The position numbers and the translations under genes were made by a program. This document shows positions 37,325-43,420 of a DNA stretch of 43,420 bases, one piece after another (the first letter of the stretch is position 1; every line of letters starts with the position of its first letter). The stretch covers positions 1 to 43,420 of the forward strand of contig JAKSAW010000710.1 of NCBI GenBank assembly GCA_022361455.1. Direction: 5' to 3'. The notes beneath the pieces were generated by a model, which was given only the letters and a program-made list of their open reading frames with translations, was not told the origin of the DNA and searched no databases. This stretch comes from Pseudomonadales bacterium. Its GTDB lineage: Bacteria; Pseudomonadota; Gammaproteobacteria; Pseudomonadales; Ketobacteraceae.

Positions 37325-38530
37325 CTACCCTTCCGCTGCTAGTTTCTGTGCAATTAATTCAACTAACTGAGACGCTATTTGCTGTTTACTAGCTCGTTCC
37401 AAGACTTGCTCTTGATCTGGCCAGATGGCGGTAACCGCATTTTCGTCACTATTGAAGCCAATACCCGCTTGGCTCACATCATTGGCTACGATCATATCTA
37501 AATTCTTGCGCTCGATCTTTCCGCGGGCATATTCCAGGACAGATTGTGTCTCCGCAGCAAAACCCACCACATAGGGTTTGGGCTCTTGTTTTGCGACGGT
37601 GGCAACAATATCTGGATTTTCGATTAAGGTGAGGGTCAATGGTCCGCCATCACCTTTCTTTTTCATTTTTTGGTTTGCTTGCTTATCTGGTCGATAATCC
37701 GCCACTGCTGCGGTGGCAATAAATATATCTGCGGGTAGTACGTTTAGCGCAGCGTCTAGCATTTCTTGGGCGCTAGAAACGGACACTCTATCAACCCGAT
37801 CTGGACAATCTAGATTCACTGGGCCACTGATCAGGGTTACCGCCGCTCCAGCGTCTCTAGCTGCTTCGGCCAGGGAATAGCCCATCTTTCCTGAGCTATG
37901 ATTGCTAATGAATCGCACTGGATCGATAGCTTCGCGAGTGGGACCGGCAGTGATCACCACTCGTTTGCCCGTGAGTATGTTGTTTTCAAATAGGTCTGCG
38001 GTGCATTGTGCTATCTCTTCTGCTTCCAACATGCGGCCAAGCCCGACATCACCGCAGGCTTGCGATCCTGCTGCAGGACCAAATAGCGGAATCTTTCGAG
38101 ACCTTAACGTCTCAATATTCTCTAAGTTTGCGGGAGAGGCCCACATAGCTTGATTCATCGCAGGCGCTACGGCAATTGGGCAGCGAGCCGCCAAGCAAAG
38201 GGTGGTTAGTAAGTCGTTGCCATGGCCATGTGCAAATCGGGCGATAAAGTCAGCGCTGGCGGGTGCTATTACAATGGCGTCGCCCCAGCGAGCGAGCTCA
38301 ATGTGGCCCATGGCGGCTTCGGCTTCGGTGTCTAGTAGATCGAGATGCACCGGCTTGCCTGACAGGGCTTGCAGCGTTAAAGGCGTGATAAAGGACTGGG
38401 CTGCAGCGGTCATTACAACGCGCACATCAGCGCCATGATCCTGCAGTCTTCTTACTAGCTCGGCGCTCTTATAAGCTGCTATTCCGCCAGTGATTCCCAC
38501 AATGATCCGCTTATTCGCTAGGCGTTGCAT
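37325..38530 (-). CDS. coaBC: Bifunctional CoaBC (phosphopantothenate-cysteine ligase / PPC decarboxylase)
   Basis: 401 residues. N-terminal CoaC flavodoxin-like decarboxylase: ITGGIAAYKSAELVRRL, FMN-binding PAMNQAMW (about 120-128) and Cys in GSQACGDVGLGRM of the substrate flap. C-terminal CoaB ligase (about 188-401): ITAGPTREAIDPVRFISNHSSGKMG and AAVADYRP with Lys in DKQANQKMKKK. It makes 4'-phosphopantetheine from phosphopantothenate and cysteine. First gene of the minus-strand unit. Diverges from radC across 146 bp. The PanP-like decarboxylase at 8.5 kb would supply the beta-alanine for the same pathway. Confidence 0.96.
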   Translation of the reverse strand: MQRLANKRIIVGITGGIAAYKSAELVRRLQDHGADVRVVMTAAAQSFITPLTLQALSGKPVHLDLLDTEAEAAMGHIELARWGDAIVIAPASADFIARFAHGHGNDLLTTLCLAARCPIAVAPAMNQAMWASPANLENIETLRSRKIPLFGPAAGSQACGDVGLGRMLEAEEIAQCTADLFENNILTGKRVVITAGPTREAIDPVRFISNHSSGKMGYSLAEAARDAGAAVTLISGPVNLDCPDRVDRVSVSSAQEMLDAALNVLPADIFIATAAVADYRPDKQANQKMKKKGDGGPLTLTLIENPDIVATVAKQEPKPYVVGFAAETQSVLEYARGKIERKNLDMIVANDVSQAGIGFNSDENAVTAIWPDQEQVLERASKQQIASQLVELIAQKLAAEG

Positions 38531-38645
38531 AAGCCTTTGATTCCCAATTGATAAGTTGTGTCTACCATTACCAAAGAACTATAGGGCCAATGACCTTGTT
38601 TGGGAAGTGTTCACTTACGTCATTGCGGTCTATATCAGCATTCTT

Positions 38646-38664
38646 AATAACCATTATCATTATA
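38646..38664 (+). promoter_or_regulatory. Fur-box-like sequence upstream of radC
   Basis: This 19-bp segment agrees with the Fur consensus GATAATGATAATCATTATC at 14 positions, 15 if A/T at position 10 is allowed. The right half, ATCATTAT (38656-38663), is perfect. It ends 12 bp before the radC start codon. The left half is degenerate. Confidence 0.3.
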
Positions 38665-38676
38665 CAAGGACGAATG

Positions 38677-39351
38677 ATGGCAATTACTGATTGGCCTGAG
38701 CAGGATCGGCCTAGGGAGAAAATGCTGCAACAAGGCCCAACACACCTCAGCGACAGTGAGCTGGTTGCTGTGTTCTTGCGCACAGGGGTCGCGGGGGCTT
38801 CTGCTGTGGATGTTTCTCGAGAGTTACTTAGCCACTTTGGCACACTTCGAGGCATGTTAGATGCGCCTTTGGACAGGTTTGAGCAGGTAAAGGGTGTAGG
38901 CCCTGCCAAATATGTGTTGCTGCAGGCAGCGCTAGAGATTGGTCGGCGTTACTTGCAGGAGTCAATGGACCTGAAAGCCACAGTGCAGGGCCCAGAGCAT
39001 GCCAAGCGATATTTGATGTCTCGGTTACGGCATGAGCCCCACGAGGTGTTTGCGGGATTATTTCTAGATAGCCAACACCGACTCATAGGTTATCAGGAGC
39101 TTTTCAGGGGTACTATTGACGGTGCCTCTGTATACCCTCGCGAGGTGGTCCGAAAAGTGATGGAATTAAATGCTGCTGCAGTGATTTTTGCTCACAATCA
39201 TCCCTCGGGTGTTGCCGAGCCCAGCGATGCTGATGTTCGCATTACCAAGCGGCTGGCGCAGGCTCTAGCGCTGGTGGAGGCTAGTGTGTTGGATCATATG
39301 ATTGTGGGAGATTCAGAGGTAATTTCGCTCGCGGAGCGGGGATTGATGTAG
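38677..39351 (+). CDS. radC: DNA repair protein RadC (JAB/MPN domain)
   Basis: 224 residues from the ATG at 38677, chosen for the AAGGA six bases upstream and because [17 protein letters not shown] is the family start; an upstream frame extension lacks homology. N-terminal helix-hairpin-helix segment ([21 protein letters not shown]) and C-terminal JAMM metalloprotease-like domain with EVF, then HNHPSG and a downstream SDAD ([16 protein letters not shown]), the zinc-binding His-x-His...Asp set. The biochemical role of RadC remains unsettled in the literature. Between coaBC and rpmBG, as in E. coli and Pseudomonas. Confidence 0.94.
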   Translation: MAITDWPEQDRPREKMLQQGPTHLSDSELVAVFLRTGVAGASAVDVSRELLSHFGTLRGMLDAPLDRFEQVKGVGPAKYVLLQAALEIGRRYLQESMDLKATVQGPEHAKRYLMSRLRHEPHEVFAGLFLDSQHRLIGYQELFRGTIDGASVYPREVVRKVMELNAAAVIFAHNHPSGVAEPSDADVRITKRLAQALALVEASVLDHMIVGDSEVISLAERGLM

Positions 39352-39381
39352 TGCCTTTCAGGGCTATTTCGAGGCCAATCC

Positions 39382-39410
39382 TTGTTTTTGCCCCAGGCAT
39401 CTGGTATAAA
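39382..39410 (+). promoter_or_regulatory. Sigma-70 promoter of the rpmB-rpmG operon
   Basis: TTGTTT (39382-39387), 17 bp, TATAAA (39405-39410). Predicted start near 39417, with a leader of about 99 nt. It lies 31 bp downstream of the radC stop. Confidence 0.6.
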
Positions 39411-39454
39411 GCTCGCCCCTCGTCGGGTAAATCACCCAATGATTAAAGAATTCC

Positions 39455-39488
39455 CTAGGCTCCATACAATATAGGTTGTGTGGCCTGG
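39455..39488 (+). promoter_or_regulatory. Hairpin in the rpmB leader
   Basis: CTAGG-CT-CCATACAA (39455-39469) pairs with TTGTGTGG-CCTGG (39476-39488), giving 13 pairs (two G-T) with a 2-nt bulge and a 6-nt loop. It sits in the untranslated leader 27 bases before the rpmB start, a plausible site for ribosomal-protein autoregulation, though none is known for this operon to me. Confidence 0.45.
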
Positions 39489-39515
39489 TTATGTTGTCCT
39501 AATTGGAGAAAGAAG

Positions 39516-39752
39516 ATGGCTAAGGTTTGTCAGGTAACTGGTAAGCGCCCAGTAACCGGAAACAATGTATCTCACGCTCACAACAAAACCAAGCGCCGCT
39601 TCGTACCCAACTTGCACTATCATAGATTTTGGGTTGAAAGTGAAAAGCGCTTCGTGAGACTTCGTGTATCATCAAAAGGTATGCGTATTATCGATAAGAA
39701 AGGTATCGATACTGTACTAACAGAGCTCCGCGCCCGCGGTGAGAAAGTTTAA
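39516..39752 (+). CDS. rpmB: 50S ribosomal protein L28
   Basis: 78 residues, as in E. coli. [29 protein letters not shown] is the conserved N-terminus; [16 protein letters not shown] the C-terminal core. The start at 39516 has GGAGAAAGAAG upstream; a longer reading from 39480 is discarded because it adds unrelated residues. First gene of the rpmB-rpmG operon, with rpmG beginning 11 bp after its stop. Confidence 0.97.
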   Translation: MAKVCQVTGKRPVTGNNVSHAHNKTKRRFVPNLHYHRFWVESEKRFVRLRVSSKGMRIIDKKGIDTVLTELRARGEKV

Positions 39753-39763
39753 GGAGAAAGGCT

Positions 39764-39919
39764 GTGAGAGATAAAATTAAGTTAGTATCTTCAGCTGGTA
39801 CTGGTTATTTCTACACCACTACTAAGAACAAGCGCACCATGCCTGAGAAAATGGAGATCAAAAAATACGATCCTAAAGTTCGCAAGCATGTGATGTTTAA
39901 AGAAGCAAAAATTAAGTAA
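39764..39919 (+). CDS. rpmG: 50S ribosomal protein L33
   Basis: 51 residues, GTG start, too short for common length cut-offs. The translation [20 protein letters not shown] followed by [18 protein letters not shown] and a [13 protein letters not shown] end is L33 of the zinc-free type (no CxxC pairs). AAGGAG lies at 39751-39756. Directly follows rpmB, the standard order in gammaproteobacteria. A terminator follows. Confidence 0.96.
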   Translation: MRDKIKLVSSAGTGYFYTTTKNKRTMPEKMEIKKYDPKVRKHVMFKEAKIK

Positions 39920-39968
39920 GCTTGGCTTTGCTTCTGGGCTCTTAACGCCCAAAATTAAAGCGCATTCT

Positions 39969-40013
39969 AAAAGGCCTATAGAGAGAATATTTCTATGGGC
40001 CTTTTGCTTTTTT
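39969..40013 (+). terminator. Intrinsic terminator after rpmG
   Basis: AAAAGGCCTATAGA (39969-39982) pairs with TCTATGGGCCTTTT (39992-40005), 14 bp with one G-T, followed by GC and six T. A smaller GGGC/GCCC hairpin precedes it around 39936-39950. Confidence 0.88.
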
Positions 40014-40168
40014 ATATTCCACAGCAAATCAGATAGTTGCAGCCTTTTTACTGAATTTGCTCATATTTTTCCCAATATTTTTTGTCCGATTCCAGTTTTC
40101 TGCCACACTTAAAGTTTAGCCCCCTGGGGTTTTGATCGTGCTTTTGATTGCTTTATGCGTGGAGTTTA

Positions 40169-41386
40169 ATGAACGTCTTTATTGCGAGACAGCCTGTCTT
40201 TGATCGGAACTTAAATGTCGTTGCCTATGAGCTGCTCTATCGAGCGGGACAGGTAAATTCGGCTGAAGGTATGGTAGATCCCAACCAGGCCAGTAAAGAG
40301 GTGTTAGTGAACGCCTTTTCTGAAATTGGGCTCGAAAAGATCACTAATGGACTGCCAGCGCTGGTTAACATTACTCAAGATATATTGACCAGTGGATCTT
40401 TGCCTAAGGGATTGCAAAAGTTGCTTATCCCTGAGGTGCTGGAGGATGTCTTAGTTAATGAAGACGTCATTCAGGAAGTAAAGAATCTGATCAATCTAGG
40501 TTACAACGTCGCTCTGGATGATTTTGTGTTTAGTGATGAGTGGTTGCCGCTTGTGCGTCAGGCTCGCTATATCAAAATCGATGTGCTCGCGTTGGGCACG
40601 TTGGGTGTAAAGGAGCAGCTTGCTAAGTTAAGGATGACGGGAACCGTCAACGGAAAATTGCTTGCGGAAAAAGTTGAAACCCATGAAGAATTTGAGTTGT
40701 ACCGCACTTTAGGTTTTGATTATTTCCAAGGTTACTTCCTCTGCAAGCCACATATTATGAGCGGTGAGAGTGTTCCTGCTTCAGGTTTAGTCATTACCAC
40801 TCTGCTGGCAGAGCTTTCTAAAGATGATTACGATATTGAGGAAGTGGAGCGTATTATCTGCCAGGATCCGCGCCTGTCATATAAGTTATTGCGTGTGGTT
40901 AACTCAGCCTCCTTTGGTTTATCTCGCACGATTAAAACCATTTCTGATGCCATTGTTATCCTGGGTTCACAAGAGTTAAGGCGTTGGTCTTCAATGTTGG
41001 CGCTATCCTCTGTGGATAACAAACCCAATGAGTTATTAGTTACCGCTATTGTGCGCGCCAAAATGTGTGAGCTGCTAGCAGAAAAGCTCGAACGCAAGTT
41101 CTCTGGTGGATATTTTACTGCTGGTCTCCTGTCTCTTTTGGATGCGTTACTAGACAAGCCTCTTGCAGAAATTGTGGAGAGGATGCCGCTATCTGCTGAG
41201 ATTGAGTTGGCATTGCTCACTGGTGGTGGTGATGTGGGACAGGTGCTTAGCTGGGTTATTAGTTACGAGGCTGGCAAGTTCGAAGAATCGAATATCCCTG
41301 GCTTGGAGGCTGAAGATCTATGGGATATCTACATGCGTAGTTTGGAATGGGCAAATATCGCAACCCACAGTATGCTAGAAAAGTAA
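40169..41386 (+). CDS. EAL-HDOD domain signalling protein (YuxH-like)
   Basis: 405 residues from the ATG at 40169 with GGAG four bases upstream; the seven codons before it are not part of the family start (MNVFIARQPVFDRN). N-terminal EAL-like domain (about 1-205): the signature reads ELL (YELLYR) and the metal-site loop is DDFVFSDE, lacking the DDFGxG of active phosphodiesterases, so it is probably catalytically dead. C-terminal HDOD domain (about 205-400, QDPRLSYKLLRVVNSASFGL), as in the CdgJ/YuxH group of motility regulators. It may bind a partner rather than c-di-GMP. Stop lies 4 bp from that of the convergent gene. Confidence 0.9.
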   Translation: MNVFIARQPVFDRNLNVVAYELLYRAGQVNSAEGMVDPNQASKEVLVNAFSEIGLEKITNGLPALVNITQDILTSGSLPKGLQKLLIPEVLEDVLVNEDVIQEVKNLINLGYNVALDDFVFSDEWLPLVRQARYIKIDVLALGTLGVKEQLAKLRMTGTVNGKLLAEKVETHEEFELYRTLGFDYFQGYFLCKPHIMSGESVPASGLVITTLLAELSKDDYDIEEVERIICQDPRLSYKLLRVVNSASFGLSRTIKTISDAIVILGSQELRRWSSMLALSSVDNKPNELLVTAIVRAKMCELLAEKLERKFSGGYFTAGLLSLLDALLDKPLAEIVERMPLSAEIELALLTGGGDVGQVLSWVISYEAGKFEESNIPGLEAEDLWDIYMRSLEWANIATHSMLEK

Positions 41387-41390
41387 TTAT

Positions 41391-43385
41391 TTAATCAGCA
41401 GCGTCTTTCTTCTGTAGCAGCAAATTCCCCCATGAGTCCACCTTGGCGCACCATTGCGGTGTTACCAGTGTCGTCGAGACTTTCTCAACAATAAGCGCTG
41501 GCCCTTCAATGGCTTGATCGGCGGCGAGCAATTCGCGTTCAAATAGATCACATTCCTGCCATCTTCCTTGTAGATAAATGCGAGTTCGAGCTTTCGCTGA
41601 GCAAGCAGAAGTGTTGTCCAATGAGGGTAGCTCTAGCTCGTCTTGTCGTGCTTGTAGTGACACGCTGACGTTAACCAACTCCACGGAGCTATCTAAGTCA
41701 TGACCAAATCTAGCCTCATGTCTTTTATGAAAATCTTTAGTGGCTTGGGAAATGCTTCCCTGCCAAGGTACGTCTAGGTAGTAGCTCTGCCCTAGATAGC
41801 GTAACTGAAGGCTAGCCGTGTATTGTATTTGTTCTGGCTGCACCCCTTCTTGCAATAACTCCTTGGTACCCTCTTCGCTCAGTTGCTGAATTGATTCTTC
41901 AATTGTGGCTGTGTTAAGGCTTTCCAGAGGCTTAATAAGCGCGTGAGTCAGTTGCCGAGCTTTGATTGCGGCCAGCATACCAAATGCAGATAGCACCCCT
42001 CCATGAATGGGCACTATGGCTTTTTTCATACCGAGCGCATCCGCCAGGTCGCATACATGAAGGCCGCCGGCACCACCAAAACAACAGAGCTGGAAGTCTT
42101 CTAGGCTGTGACCTCGTTGAATTGATATAACCCGAAGGGCTCGCGCCATATGTTCGTTGGCAATATCAATAATGCCTTGAGCGGTCTCTTCGGGTAGGAG
42201 TCCCAATTTTTTTCCTAAAGCAGTCACCGCTTTGTTGGCTGCTTCGGCATCTAAAGGCATGGCACCACCAAGGAAATAATCTGGATGTAACTTTCCTAGC
42301 AGAGCGTTAGCATCGGTCACGGTGGGTCGAACGCCTCCCTGTCCATAGCAAGCGGGGCCGGGAGCGGCGCCGGCAGATTCTGGGCCTACTTGCAGCAGTC
42401 CGCCAGGATCTTGAAAGGCAATAGAGCCACCACCGGCACCAATGGTATTCATATCCACTTGAGGTACTGCCACTGGCCAAGGGCCAATGGTACCTTCGTC
42501 AGTCAGTTGAACTTGTTCATCGATTAGGGCCACATCGGTCGAGGTGCCACCCATATCAAAAGTGAGTAGTTTAGGATGGTCCTGTTGAAGGCTGCCCATA
42601 AAGGCGGCGCCAGCTAACCCACCCGCGGGGCCTGATAGCAGCAGACGAACTGCAGCACTGCCTGCCTGCTCAGCGGCGATAGTGCCGCCAGTGGACTGCA
42701 TTACCGCTACATGGCAGGGAACAACACCTTGTTGCAGTCGCTTAAGATAATCGTGAACCAGCGGCCCTAAGCTGGCATTGAGCCAAGTTGCTATACCTCT
42801 TTCATATTCCCCCGCGACGGGCAGTACGCTCGATGACCGGCTGACGAAACAATGTTCACTGAGGGCTTTTTCTATGCGCTCTTCAGCTTCGCTATTTAAA
42901 AAAGAAAATAGTAAATTGATCGCAACGGATTTAACGCCGGATTGCTTGACTTGTTCCTGAAGCGCTTGCAGTTTTTCATCGGTGAGGGGGGTCAACGTAT
43001 TACCCTGAGCATCTAAGCGGCCACCGGTTTCAAAACACAGGTGACTAGGAACCGGAATCTGCTTAGCCGGTGGTGCAAGGTTATAAAGTTCGCTTCTTGT
43101 CTGACGGCCAATAGACAATAAATCTTTAAAGCCATCGTTAGTGACAAAGGCTGTTGATACTCCCTTGTTCTCCAGGGCTGCATTAGTGGCAACAGTGCTG
43201 CCATGAATAATGCGAACGCTGTTATTTTGAATCGCGCTTTCGAGTTTCAGATCAGCAATTCCCTGCAAAATTGCCTCTTCCGGAGCTGCTGGAGTCGATA
43301 GTACTTTATGAATAGTTAATCGATTTTCAGCCAGGAGCACAAAGTCTGTGAAGGTGCCGCCGGTATCTACCCCTAATATCATCAT
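41391..43385 (-). CDS. Hydantoinase A/5-oxoprolinase-family subunit (HyuA-like)
   Basis: 664 residues from the ATG at 43385 (MMILGVDTGGTFTDF); ATG at 43382 or a GTG at 43400 are alternatives. The N-terminal Hydant_A_N domain (GVDTGGTFTDFVL, IHGSTVATNAALENKG) is an acetate-kinase-type ATPase fold, followed by the hydantoinase A domain (LSGPAGGLAGA, LLTFDMGGTSTDVALID, NTIGAGGGSIAF, FGGAGGLHV). Members cleave 5-membered cyclic amides with ATP, usually with a HyuB partner gene. No hyuB lies downstream; if present, it would be upstream beyond the window. Substrate (hydantoin, oxoproline or acetone-type) unresolved. The 669-residue reading is of normal family length. Confidence 0.86.
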   Translation of the reverse strand: MMILGVDTGGTFTDFVLLAENRLTIHKVLSTPAAPEEAILQGIADLKLESAIQNNSVRIIHGSTVATNAALENKGVSTAFVTNDGFKDLLSIGRQTRSELYNLAPPAKQIPVPSHLCFETGGRLDAQGNTLTPLTDEKLQALQEQVKQSGVKSVAINLLFSFLNSEAEERIEKALSEHCFVSRSSSVLPVAGEYERGIATWLNASLGPLVHDYLKRLQQGVVPCHVAVMQSTGGTIAAEQAGSAAVRLLLSGPAGGLAGAAFMGSLQQDHPKLLTFDMGGTSTDVALIDEQVQLTDEGTIGPWPVAVPQVDMNTIGAGGGSIAFQDPGGLLQVGPESAGAAPGPACYGQGGVRPTVTDANALLGKLHPDYFLGGAMPLDAEAANKAVTALGKKLGLLPEETAQGIIDIANEHMARALRVISIQRGHSLEDFQLCCFGGAGGLHVCDLADALGMKKAIVPIHGGVLSAFGMLAAIKARQLTHALIKPLESLNTATIEESIQQLSEEGTKELLQEGVQPEQIQYTASLQLRYLGQSYYLDVPWQGSISQATKDFHKRHEARFGHDLDSSVELVNVSVSLQARQDELELPSLDNTSACSAKARTRIYLQGRWQECDLFERELLAADQAIEGPALIVEKVSTTLVTPQWCAKVDSWGNLLLQKKDAAD

Positions 43386-43420
43386 GTAGCAAATGCTCAC
43401 TGTAGTGCTGAAGTGGTTGA

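Noticed and set aside
40125..40140. CCCC-CT-GGGG palindrome before the EAL-HDOD gene
   Set aside because: The loop is too short for a stable full stem and only four T follow; not a convincing terminator.

Overview
This is a core-genome stretch of a gammaproteobacterium. Gene content and order match two conserved Pseudomonas blocks, but several departures argue against Pseudomonas itself: rph and pyrE are directly adjacent as in E. coli, no crc lies at the rph/pyrE locus, no dut lies between coaBC and algC, slmA follows argB, and znuA diverges from znuCB without a neighbouring zur. I infer a marine relative in the Pseudomonadales/Cellvibrionales sense. That placement rests on gene order and protein appearance, not on a search. 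There are no phages, insertion sequences, CRISPR arrays, tRNA or rRNA genes.

Layout. 1-3.1 kb: the 3' end of an SGNH hydrolase, a secreted beta-propeller-like protein of unknown function, and a divergent AraC-type regulator. 3.1-7.0 kb: zinc import (znuB and znuC with a trailing lipoprotein gene, divergent znuA) and a DUF2782 protein. 7.1-10.2 kb: an HSL-type esterase and a PanP-like PLP decarboxylase. 10.2-18.8 kb: polA, a probable small RNA with a sigma-E-type promoter, engB, a cytochrome c5-c4 pair, dsbA, an EEP-family hydrolase and a diguanylate cyclase. 18.8-25.8 kb: a lone receiver protein, recG, oxyR, a YeeZ-like dehydrogenase and a MASE1-PAS-GGDEF-EAL protein. 25.9-30.5 kb (minus strand): yicC, gmk, rpoZ, spoT, ridA. 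30.7-32.9 kb (plus): rph, pyrE, a DUF4124 protein. 32.9-38.5 kb (minus): coaBC, algC, argB, slmA. 38.7-41.4 kb (plus): radC, rpmB, rpmG (too short for routine ORF cut-offs) and an EAL-HDOD protein. 41.4-43.4 kb (minus): a hydantoinase A/5-oxoprolinase subunit.

Themes. Nucleotide metabolism and stringent response (gmk, rpoZ, spoT, pyrE, rph), DNA repair (polA, recG, radC), oxidative stress (oxyR directly upstream of recG), envelope and periplasmic redox (dsbA, cytochromes c), zinc uptake, and three c-di-GMP-type proteins (one cyclase, one dual-domain protein, one degenerate EAL-HDOD).

No new multi-gene system is evident. The most interesting material is non-coding: a candidate sRNA between polA and engB at the position of Spot 42/ErsA, with a GAACTT-N17-TCTTA promoter, three hairpins and an 11-nt complement in the polA 3' flank; a hairpin that sequesters the polA ribosome-binding site; a structured rpmB leader; two hairpins in the cytochrome leader; a nested inverted repeat behind dsbA; and a folded pyrE 3' spacer.
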